Of a stretch of 28,958 nucleotides of DNA, positions 1 through 6,019 are shown in pieces. The stretch spans positions 1 to 28,958 of the forward strand of contig CAJKEB010000021.1 in NCBI GenBank assembly GCA_905198865.1, read 5' to 3'. A program made the translations under genes and the position numbers. This DNA is from an uncultured Eubacteriales bacterium. Lineage in GTDB: Bacteria > Bacillota > Clostridia > Monoglobales > Monoglobaceae. Positions within the stretch are counted from its first letter, which is position 1. Each line of letters begins with the position of its first letter. A model generated the notes under the pieces. It worked only from the letters and a program-made list of their open reading frames with translations, ran no database searches and was not told where the DNA came from.

Positions 1-112
1 GCACCTATCGTGGCGGCAAGCCGCCCTACCGCAGTTTGCATTACCGCCCATTGCACAGGCGGTGTTCGGCTGCAAGCTTTGCTTGCAATAATCCGCATAT
101 AAACTACAATTT
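1..112. repeat. Right-hand end of a dispersed intergenic element (partial)
   Basis: Non-coding, palindrome-rich DNA. Two perfect small hairpins are visible: GGCGGC-AA-GCCGCC at 12-25 and TGCAAGC-TTT-GCTTGCA at 71-87. The segment ends in AAACTACAATTT (101-112), which equals the right terminal repeat of the complete element at 4472-4806. The inference is that this is the right end of another copy whose left end lies outside the window. A third short inverted pair (GGCGG 128-132, CCGCC 143-147) follows just beyond it. No open reading frame with a ribosome binding site is present. Confidence 0.5.
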
Positions 113-174
113 GCACAAATAAGTATAGGCGGTTATAATTAGCCGCCCGGTCTCAAACATATTGGTTACATAAT

Positions 175-205
175 GAGCCTCCCCTATGGAGAGGCTCAAC
201 TTTTT
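175..205 (+). terminator. Stem-loop terminator between convergent transcripts
   Basis: GAGCCTC (175-181) pairs with GAGGCTC (191-197), and a T-rich tail (TTTTT) follows on the plus strand. The T tract suits a plus-strand transcript entering from the left. On the minus strand, where ridA ends 39 bp away, the same stem has no U tract, so it would be a weak end for ridA. Confidence 0.6.
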
Positions 206-235
206 AACAATTTCCTACTGGAATTATTTCAGAAA

Positions 236-607
236 TTATTTTTCAGCTATAACTTCTACCTCAACGAGTGCACCCTTGGGAAGCGACTTTACAGCAACGC
301 ATGAACGTGCAGGTTTTGATGTGAAATATTTTCCGTATATCTCGTTAAATGCGGCAAAATCATTCATATCTGCCAAAAAGCATACGGTCTTTACCGCCTT
401 ATCAAACGAAGAACCCGCAGCCTCAAGAACAGCGCCCAGATTTTTCATGACCTGTTCGGTCTGACCCTGAATGTCCTTTGCCTCTATATCTCCGACTGCC
501 GGATTGATTGCAATCTGTCCCGATGTGTAAATCATACCGTTTGATTCAACGGCCTGTGAATATGGTCCTATTGCTTCGGGAGCATTGTTTGTGTGAATTT
601 TGTTCAT
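236..607 (-). CDS. ridA: RidA family reactive enamine/imine deaminase
   Basis: Small cytosolic protein of 123 residues, the normal length for the RidA/YjgF/UK114 family, whose members form trimers and hydrolyse enamine/imine intermediates such as 2-aminoacrylate to keto acids and ammonia. The N-terminal family segment (IGPYSQAV, residues 13-20), YTSGQI (27-32), the substrate-binding Arg101 in PARSCVAV, and the C-terminal acidic residue in LVEVEVIA (Glu118) are all visible. The start has a GGAGG site 9 nt upstream (617-621). It lies 31 bp after the threonine ammonia-lyase gene on the same strand, so the two are probably one transcript. The pairing makes sense because that PLP enzyme releases exactly the enamine RidA clears. 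Confidence 0.95.
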   Translation of the reverse strand: MNKIHTNNAPEAIGPYSQAVESNGMIYTSGQIAINPAVGDIEAKDIQGQTEQVMKNLGAVLEAAGSSFDKAVKTVCFLADMNDFAAFNEIYGKYFTSKPARSCVAVKSLPKGALVEVEVIAEK

Positions 608-638
608 ATTATTTTACCTCCAAAAATTAATTTATTTA

Positions 639-1832
639 TTATCTGATTTTATAACCGTTTTTGGTGAGAGCGTCTTTTATTTCATCAAGGTGCGCCTGGT
701 TTCTGGTCTCGATTGAAATTCTCAGAACGCAGTCGTTTATATCAAGTCTCTCGTCTGAGCGGTTATGTTCAAGTGATACAACATTTGCGCCGTAGCTTGA
801 GATAATCTTCGAGACGCCCAGGAGCTGTCCGGGCTTATCGGTCAGCTCAATAACGAGTTCGGCGAGTCGTCCTGCTTTTTGCAGACCTCTGTTAATAACT
901 CTTGAAAGTATGGTTACATCTATGTTGCCGCCGGATACAAGGCATACTACGTTCTTACCCTTAACGGGGATTTTGTTAAACATTACGGCAGCGACCGATG
1001 TTGCACCTGCACCTTCGGCAATCAGCTTTTCACGTTCAATAAGCTCAAGTATTGCCGTGGAAATTTCGTCATCGGATACGGTTACTATATCGTCAACGTA
1101 TTTTTTACAAAGCTCAAATGTATTGTCACCCGGAGTCTTTACCGCAATACCGTCGGCTATAGTATGAACGTCGCTCAAGGTCTCAATTTTGTTATCACTT
1201 ATTGAACGTTTCATAGACGGAGCGCCTTCAGCCTGGACGCCGTAAACTTTGATATCAGGGTCAAGCGATTTGAGAGCAAAGCCAACGCCGCTGATGAGTC
1301 CGCCGCCGCCGACAGGAACGACAACCGCATCAATCTCAGGCAGCTGATCTATTATCTCAAGACCGATTGAACCCTGACCGGCAATAACCATTTCATCATC
1401 AAACGGATGGATAAAGGTTGCGCCGGTCTCCTCAACGAGAGATACGGCTTTCTCGTAAGCGTCGTCATATACACCCTCGACAAGGCATACGTCCGCACCG
1501 TAGCTCTTTGTCGCTTCAACCTTTGATATGGGCGCACCGTCAGGAATACATATTTTTGCCTTTATCCCGTTTCTTGCCGCCGCAAGCGCCACGCCCTGCG
1601 CATGGTTGCCGGCAGAGCAAGCGATAACACCCTTTTTCTTTTCTTCGTCAGAGAGCTGAGAGATCTTATAGTATGCGCCTCTTACCTTAAATGAACCGGT
1701 TACCTGAAGATTTTCGGTCTTTATGTACAGGTTGCAGTCCGGACACATTCTTGACGTTCTTATAAGCTCGGTAGGTCTGATGACCTCTTTAAGTACGTGT
1801 GCAGCATGATAAACTTTGTCTAAAGTCAGCAT
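639..1832 (-). CDS. ilvA: Threonine ammonia-lyase (threonine dehydratase), ACT-domain form
   Basis: PLP enzyme that deaminates L-threonine to 2-oxobutanoate, feeding isoleucine synthesis or fermentation. With the start chosen here it has 397 residues, typical of the roughly 400-residue clostridial form. The PLP lysine lies in GSFKVRGAYYK (Lys49), followed by SAGNHAQG (73-80) and the glycine loop VPVGGGGLISG. A C-terminal ACT domain (about residue 320 onward, GRLAELVIELTDKPG) suggests allosteric control by an amino acid. I chose the ATG at 1830-1832 because AAAGGAG (1844-1850) precedes it by 11 nt; an ATG 33 nt further upstream (1865) has no ribosome binding site. A Cys pair (MCPDCN) sits just before the PLP motif. 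ilvA and tdcB cannot be separated by sequence alone. Confidence 0.92.
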   Translation of the reverse strand: MLTLDKVYHAAHVLKEVIRPTELIRTSRMCPDCNLYIKTENLQVTGSFKVRGAYYKISQLSDEEKKKGVIACSAGNHAQGVALAAARNGIKAKICIPDGAPISKVEATKSYGADVCLVEGVYDDAYEKAVSLVEETGATFIHPFDDEMVIAGQGSIGLEIIDQLPEIDAVVVPVGGGGLISGVGFALKSLDPDIKVYGVQAEGAPSMKRSISDNKIETLSDVHTIADGIAVKTPGDNTFELCKKYVDDIVTVSDDEISTAILELIEREKLIAEGAGATSVAAVMFNKIPVKGKNVVCLVSGGNIDVTILSRVINRGLQKAGRLAELVIELTDKPGQLLGVSKIISSYGANVVSLEHNRSDERLDINDCVLRISIETRNQAHLDEIKDALTKNGYKIR

Positions 1833-1923
1833 TTCAATTATTTCTCCTTTTGTATAAACATTCATAACACCGCTGTGTGTTCGCGGGTTCTATCTACTTA
1901 TGTAAATAAGTCATACTTTTAAT

Positions 1924-1952
1924 ATTATACTTCTTAACACCTGATTTTTCAA
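1924..1952 (-). promoter_or_regulatory. Sigma-70 type promoter of ilvA-ridA
   Basis: On the minus strand, TTGAAA (1947-1952) and TATAAT (1924-1929) are separated by 17 bp, close to consensus. Transcription would start near 1917, giving a leader of about 85 nt before the ilvA ATG. That leader holds one small inverted repeat (CCGC...GCGG) but nothing I recognise as a T-box or riboswitch. Confidence 0.75.
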
Positions 1953-2022
1953 GGTAAAAATAAACAAAATAAGCAATTATTTAAGTGATAAAAATATAAA
2001 ACATATAAATCTCATATGACGG

Positions 2023-2051
2023 TTGAAAAATCGAATAAGTTATGTTATTAT
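2023..2051 (+). promoter_or_regulatory. Promoter of the GHKL ATPase-radical SAM-HEPN/MNT group
   Basis: TTGAAA (2023-2028), 17 bp, TATTAT (2046-2051). An overlapping TATAAT at 2049-2054 gives a 20-bp spacer and is less likely. The start point would lie about 24 nt before the ATG at 2082. The promoter is divergent from that of ilvA. Confidence 0.6.
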
Positions 2052-2081
2052 AATTATATATAACCGAAAGGAACGTTAAAA

Positions 2082-3014
2082 ATGTTTAATGATTATGAGG
2101 CAAGGTCAAATGGATTGATGAATGTAGACGGCGGTCTCGGTGAAATTAAGAAAAGTGAGTTCAGGAAGTTTATTCATAATCTGACTAAAAAGGAAAAGGC
2201 ATACCTTAATTGTCCGGGCGTAAACAAAGTGTTTAACGATAAAAATAATATTATCACTAAGGTTGTCGAAGATATGGCGTATTTTGTTGTCGGCGTTGTG
2301 AATACAATTATGAAAGAAAATATGTTGGCCAATGACGATATGCTGCGCCTTGCCGGTATCAACAGCATTGTCTGTGAAACAGCTTTCAGGGTCAGAAGCA
2401 TCAGCGAAATATTCAAGCCGAACGAAGCAGAGGACATAATACGAATACGGACAGACATGCGGCGTATGCTTAAAGAATATATTGAGTATGTACAGAAAAT
2501 CATGCCGCAGACCGTATCTGAAAAAATTGTGTTTAAAAATAACGTCAAGAAAAACATATACGCACGCATCAACTCAACCGAATTTTTGATGGTTTTGACG
2601 AATTTAATCGTAAATGCTCTGATGCACGCACATTCTGTCAAAAAACGTATCGAAGTTATTCTGAATCATGTGGATAACAAGGTCGCGGTATCCGTGCTTG
2701 ATTACGGAATTGGCGTTGATATTAAAAAGATTTCCGCAGTGATGAACAAAAAGATAACCGAACTCGAAAAAGGCGTTAATGATGTGCAGGTATATAAGGG
2801 CTGCGGACTTATAGTATGCCAAAAGCTTGCAGAAAATATGAACGGAGAAATTCTTGTGTCGAATTATCCCGGAGCCGGAGCGGTGTTTACGGTTGTGCTT
2901 GACGCTGCGGAGGAAGAAACCGATTCCGGAATCTATATGCTTTCGGATGTTGTTCAGCCGGCAATAGATTTTGAAAAAGGCATGGTATTTATGGCATATA
3001 ACCAGCTGATATAA
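2082..3014 (+). CDS. GHKL (histidine-kinase-like) ATPase, orphan, soluble
   Basis: 310-residue soluble protein whose C-terminal half is a GHKL ATP-binding domain. The N box is at 171-181 (VLTNLIVNALM, Asn174 and Asn178), the G1 box is DYGIGVD (207-213), the G2 box is GCGL (240-243), and a closing strand GAVFTVVL follows. The N-terminal 150 residues are helical, without transmembrane segments, PAS or HAMP domains. No convincing phospho-acceptor H box is visible; His32 (KFIHNLTKKEK) is the only weak candidate. No response regulator lies nearby. It may be a cytosolic sensor kinase or an anti-sigma-like kinase; the ATPase fold is firm, the role is not. AAAGGA (2067-2072) precedes the ATG by 9 nt. 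Lysine is mostly AAA here, unlike the AAG-rich transporter genes further right. Confidence 0.8.
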   Translation: MFNDYEARSNGLMNVDGGLGEIKKSEFRKFIHNLTKKEKAYLNCPGVNKVFNDKNNIITKVVEDMAYFVVGVVNTIMKENMLANDDMLRLAGINSIVCETAFRVRSISEIFKPNEAEDIIRIRTDMRRMLKEYIEYVQKIMPQTVSEKIVFKNNVKKNIYARINSTEFLMVLTNLIVNALMHAHSVKKRIEVILNHVDNKVAVSVLDYGIGVDIKKISAVMNKKITELEKGVNDVQVYKGCGLIVCQKLAENMNGEILVSNYPGAGAVFTVVLDAAEEETDSGIYMLSDVVQPAIDFEKGMVFMAYNQLI

Positions 3015-3054
3015 ATAATATTACATTCTAAAATATAGCGAAGGAAGTAAGAAT

Positions 3055-3660
3055 ATGACTATAACTTATGAGTATCATAAATCATTGTATGTAAACATTA
3101 CAAACAGGTGTTCAAACGCTTGTTCTTTCTGCGTCAGAAACAAGCATGACAATGTTAACGGCGAGGATAATCTCTGGCTTGACCGTGAACCGACTGTTGA
3201 GGAGATTAAACAGGATTTTGAAAAACGGGATATGAGCAAATACGACCAGGTTGTGTTTTGCGGATACGGCGAGCCGACGGAAAGATTTGACGACTTGATT
3301 GATGTGTCAAGGTGGATAAAGCAGACTTGTCCGGATATGCCGATACGTATCAATACAAACGGTCAGGCTAACCTGATTTGCGGCAGAGATGTCACACCTG
3401 ACATGAAAGGTGTGATAGACGTTGTTTCTGTCAGCCTCAACGCACCCAATGCCAAAGAGTATCAGGAGCTTTGTAAAAGCCGCTACGGCGAGCAGGCTTT
3501 TGAGGCGCTGCAGGAATTCGCAAAGCTTGCAAACAGATATGTGGACAGGGTTGTGTTCTCGGTAGTCGACAAGACAATGCCCGATGAAGATATTGAGGAA
3601 TGCAGAAAAATTGCTCAAAACTGCGGTGTTGAATTCAGAGTAAGAGCATATATTGATTAA
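3055..3660 (+). CDS. Radical SAM protein, TatD-linked family
   Basis: Compact radical SAM protein of 201 residues. The cluster motif CxxxCxxC is formed by Cys19, Cys23 and Cys26 (NRCSNACSFC), and the SAM-binding GEP segment is at 72-74 (CGYGEPTE). Its small size, and the absence of a SPASM or other auxiliary-cluster domain, match the family annotated as TatD-family-associated radical SAM proteins (assigned from memory of that family). The reaction is unknown. No tatD gene is in the window. It starts 40 bp after the GHKL ATPase gene, with AAGGAAG 7 nt before the ATG, so the two are probably co-transcribed. Confidence 0.85.
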   Translation: MTITYEYHKSLYVNITNRCSNACSFCVRNKHDNVNGEDNLWLDREPTVEEIKQDFEKRDMSKYDQVVFCGYGEPTERFDDLIDVSRWIKQTCPDMPIRINTNGQANLICGRDVTPDMKGVIDVVSVSLNAPNAKEYQELCKSRYGEQAFEALQEFAKLANRYVDRVVFSVVDKTMPDEDIEECRKIAQNCGVEFRVRAYID

Positions 3661-3714
3661 GTGTTTTGCGGTGGTTAATGTTGGGAATCAGGAAGCGGAC
3701 GGAGGAATATTTGA

Positions 3715-4008
3715 ATGAGTGATTTTGGCTTGACGGATAAGGTATTAACCTCTATTATCGATATAGGAAAGCAGTATGGGGTTAACCGCATAACTCTGTT
3801 CGGTTCACGTGCGCGGGGTGATTACAAAGAACGCAGTGATATTGACCTTGCAGTGTACGGCGGAAACACGGAAGAATTCGGTATTGATGTTGAAGAATTT
3901 GTTCCGACATTGCTTAAATTCGATGTTGTTCATATGGATAAGCCCGTTCAAGAGGATTTGGTCGAATCAATCGACCGCGAAGGAGTTGTTATTTATGAAA
4001 AAATATGA
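3715..4008 (+). CDS. mntA: MNT-domain nucleotidyltransferase, MntA-type antitoxin
   Basis: 97-residue minimal nucleotidyltransferase. The catalytic signature GSX10DXD is complete: Gly30-Ser31, then Asp42 and Asp44 (SDIDL), with a third acidic residue probably Asp70 (LKFDVV). In characterised MntA-HepT pairs the antitoxin transfers AMP from ATP onto a tyrosine of the HEPN toxin and so silences it. The gene overlaps the HEPN gene by 14 nt, the usual antitoxin-toxin layout. GGAGG (3701-3705) precedes the ATG by 9 nt. It sits 54 bp after the radical SAM gene and could be read from the same promoter. Confidence 0.88.
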   Translation: MSDFGLTDKVLTSIIDIGKQYGVNRITLFGSRARGDYKERSDIDLAVYGGNTEEFGIDVEEFVPTLLKFDVVHMDKPVQEDLVESIDREGVVIYEKI

Positions 4009-4393
4009 GAATTTCTGCCGTGCGTATAAGAACTTGTCAGAAGCAGTAAAATTAGAACCGCCTTATGATACGGTTACGCTGACGGGGCTCGTGGGTTTGT
4101 TTGAAATAGCATTTGAGCAGTCCTGGAAGTTAATGAAGGAATTGCTTGAAAACTACGGACATACCGGCAGTGCGACAGGCTCGCCCAGAACGATTATCAA
4201 GACAGCATATCAGGCGGGAATGATAAATGACAGCGACGCGTGGCTCAAAGCATTGTCAGCTCGAAATAATGTGGCACATTCGTACAATGAGGATATTGCG
4301 CTTGGCATCGTGCAGGAAACTAAAGAAATATATATTAATATGTTCGGTGAGTTGAAAGCGGAAATTGAAAAGAATTGGATTGACGGGAATTAA
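3995..4393 (+). CDS. hepT: HEPN-domain protein, HepT-type toxin (HI0074-like)
   Basis: 132-residue all-helical protein of the HI0074 group, long called nucleotidyltransferase substrate-binding proteins. Residues 90-97 read RNNVAHSY and satisfy RX4HXY: Arg90 and His95 are the expected RNase residues and Tyr97 the expected AMPylation site. The family role is an mRNA- or tRNA-cleaving toxin neutralised by the neighbouring MNT enzyme. I start it at ATG 3995 inside the end of mntA, because AAGGAG (3980-3985) lies 9 nt upstream and homologous sequence begins there; the frame stays open upstream only as a shadow of mntA. A weak GC hairpin (GAGCC 4396-4400, GGCTC 4416-4420) without a T tract follows the stop codon. 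Confidence 0.88.
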   Translation: MKKYENFCRAYKNLSEAVKLEPPYDTVTLTGLVGLFEIAFEQSWKLMKELLENYGHTGSATGSPRTIIKTAYQAGMINDSDAWLKALSARNNVAHSYNEDIALGIVQETKEIYINMFGELKAEIEKNWIDGN

Positions 4394-4471
4394 AGGAGCC
4401 GCCGTTTAACAGGCTGGCTCAGAGTTACGGAAAATCAATATTTCGTCATGAAAATTAAAGGGGATGCGTTG

Positions 4472-4806
4472 ATAAATTATAGTTTGACGAGCAGTTCGCC
4501 CACCCTATTGCGCTCTGTTATACAACTCACGTTTGTTATTGACCTTAGTTGCTATGAAAAAGTCGCATGATATAGTGCATACGCACTTGCTCCGCAAGTC
4601 CGGTCATAGCCGCCTCCGCCCCGAGCGCTCTATCGTGTCTCCTTACAGGAGACGCGATTTAGGGGATTTCATCCCCTAATACCCCTGAATACGGGGTTTT
4701 AGGGGCAGCGCCCCTAATAACGGCTTCCCCGGAGGGGAAGATGTTACCCGCCCGGGCTAGGCGGGCGGAACTGGGTCTGGCTTTATTAATTTAAACTACA
4801 ATTTAT
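4472..4806. repeat. MITE-like non-coding element with terminal inverted repeats and a hairpin array
   Basis: This gene-free stretch is bounded by ATAAATTATAGTTT (4472-4485) and AAACTACAATTTAT (4793-4806), which are inverted copies with one mismatch in 14. Inside are hairpins almost end to end: ACTTGC/GCAAGT (4585-4599), an 11-bp stem at 4632-4658 with one G-T pair, TAGGGGAT/ATCCCCTA (4660-4678), ACCCC/GGGGT (4681-4697), TTAGGGGC/GCCCCTAA (4699-4717), CTTCCCC/GGGGAAG (4724-4740) and CCGCCC/GGGCGG (4748-4768). It is visibly richer in GC than its flanks. No transposase gene is present and no clear target-site duplication could be read. Sister ends occur at 101-112 and 28912-28925. Confidence 0.65.
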
Positions 4807-4810
4807 ATTA

Positions 4811-4851
4811 CAAAAACAATGGCTGCTGCGGTGAGTAACGCAGCAGCCATT
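4811..4851 (-). terminator. Intrinsic terminator of the AraC regulator gene
   Basis: A 13-bp perfect stem (4818-4830 with 4839-4851, loop of 8) begins 6 bp past the araC stop codon and is followed on the minus strand by GTTTTTG. It closes araC transcription just before the repeat element. Confidence 0.88.
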
Positions 4852-4856
4852 TTGAA

Positions 4857-5690
4857 TTAAAACGTATAATTTGTTTTTCTGTATTTGCTGGGTGAAACGC
4901 CCATTATCTTTTTGAAAACGTCGCCGAAGTAGTTGCTGTCCTTATAGCCGCAGAACCTTGCTATCTCAGTGACCGAATACTGCGTTTCAATAAGCATGTT
5001 TGTCGCCATTTTTATGCGCACATTGTTCAAATATTCATTAAATCCGAACCCCGTAACCTTTTTGAATTTCTTTGAAAAGTATGTCGGACTCATATATGCC
5101 ATTTTAGAAATTTCAGCCAGAGTAATCGGCTGGTTGTAGTAGTTGATTATGTACTTGCAAACCTGCTGAATTCGCTCCTCATGAACGCTGATATCATCAA
5201 ACGGAGCAACACTGTGACCGGCGCATCTGTCGAGGAAAATTATGATTTCTGACAGGTGTGACTGAGCCAAATATGCCGAATATTCGTCATTCTTGTCACA
5301 TTCCGCACTCAGCTTATGGAGAAGACCCTCGAAAGCGTAACGCTTTGAAACAGGCACATGAACCTTTCTTGCCTTAAACGCACTGAGAAAAACATCTTTG
5401 TCAATGTGTTCACATACCCGGCTGACAAAGTTATCGTTGAATGTTATAAGATATCTTTCATAGTAATGCTCAGATGAAATCATTGTGGTCATATGTAAGT
5501 CGTTTTTGTCCACCAATACTACATCGCTGGGTTCCATATTGTAGAGCGTATGATTAATAAAATATCGCCGGGTTCCTGCCATAAGATAATATATCTCATA
5601 GTAATCATGCATATGAGAATTTTTCATTACATATGGCTTATCGTTTTCTTCTCGTTCAATATATATATCTCGACCTTCCGGTAGTCCCAT
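4857..5690 (-). CDS. AraC/XylS family transcriptional regulator
   Basis: 277-residue regulator with an N-terminal cupin-like sensing domain (SHMHDYYEIYYLMAG and onward) and a C-terminal double helix-turn-helix of about 100 residues (first helix pair around ITLAEISKMAYMSPTYFSKKFKK, closing with GVSPSKYRK), the standard AraC layout. It probably senses a galacturonate-pathway metabolite and controls the divergent uxaC operon; the ligand is not evident from sequence. I chose the ATG at 5688-5690 because GGAGG (5699-5703) lies 8 nt upstream. An ATG at 5705 overlaps that site and has no site of its own. It has its own promoter and terminator, so it is a single-gene transcript. Confidence 0.9.
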   Translation of the reverse strand: MGLPEGRDIYIEREENDKPYVMKNSHMHDYYEIYYLMAGTRRYFINHTLYNMEPSDVVLVDKNDLHMTTMISSEHYYERYLITFNDNFVSRVCEHIDKDVFLSAFKARKVHVPVSKRYAFEGLLHKLSAECDKNDEYSAYLAQSHLSEIIIFLDRCAGHSVAPFDDISVHEERIQQVCKYIINYYNQPITLAEISKMAYMSPTYFSKKFKKVTGFGFNEYLNNVRIKMATNMLIETQYSVTEIARFCGYKDSNYFGDVFKKIMGVSPSKYRKTNYTF

Positions 5691-5722
5691 AATGCATGCC
5701 TCCATTTTCTAAGTACACACGC

Positions 5723-5751
5723 ATTATATCATATCCGTGGCAATAAATCAA
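5723..5751 (-). promoter_or_regulatory. Promoter of the AraC regulator gene
   Basis: Minus strand: TTGATT (5746-5751), 17 bp, TATAAT (5723-5728), with an extended -10 TG. It lies about 20 bp before the ribosome binding site and diverges from the uxaC promoter 135 bp away. Confidence 0.75.
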
Positions 5752-5838
5752 TAGTTTTTTTGGAAAATACAGAAAAATTGCTAAACCCTCGGAATGCTCG
5801 GATTTGAAGCGGTTTGATAATATACACTCGGGAAATTT

Positions 5839-5876
5839 TTTGTTAATATGTATGAAAATAATTTGTTAAATGTGTT
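5839..5876. promoter_or_regulatory. Candidate AraC-type operator (direct repeat)
   Basis: TTTGTTAA occurs at 5839-5846 and again at 5862-5869, 23 bp apart and both in the same direction, each followed by a TG-rich tail. The second copy ends about 16 bp before the uxaC -35 box. Direct repeats of roughly two helical turns next to the -35 are typical of AraC-family activator sites. The assignment is inference from position and spacing; the region is AT-rich. Confidence 0.4.
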
Positions 5877-5885
5877 AAAAAACTA

Positions 5886-5915
5886 TTGCAATTCACCATA
5901 GAAATAGTGTATAAT
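5886..5915 (+). promoter_or_regulatory. Promoter of uxaC-kdgK
   Basis: TTGCAA (5886-5891), 18 bp, TATAAT (5910-5915). The leader would be about 98 nt and AT-rich, without an evident riboswitch. GGAGG at 6006-6010 serves uxaC. Confidence 0.65.
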
Positions 5916-6019
5916 ATCATATGTAAATCTGTGTAAGTTTAACTGTGCATTAAATTAAGTAAATAATAATTTTTGAAGTATAATCATATTCTGAATCAAT
6001 TAAATGGAGGTAATTTAAA

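Noticed and set aside
4449..4571. 40-codon plus-strand frame running from hepT downstream region into the repeat element
   Set aside because: No ribosome binding site, it crosses the terminal repeat of the element, and the peptide has no recognisable character.
5929..5947. CTGTG repeated at 14 bp in the uxaC leader as a regulator site
   Set aside because: Short words, spacing unlike AraC-type sites and position downstream of the transcription start; the TTTGTTAA pair upstream of the -35 is more convincing.
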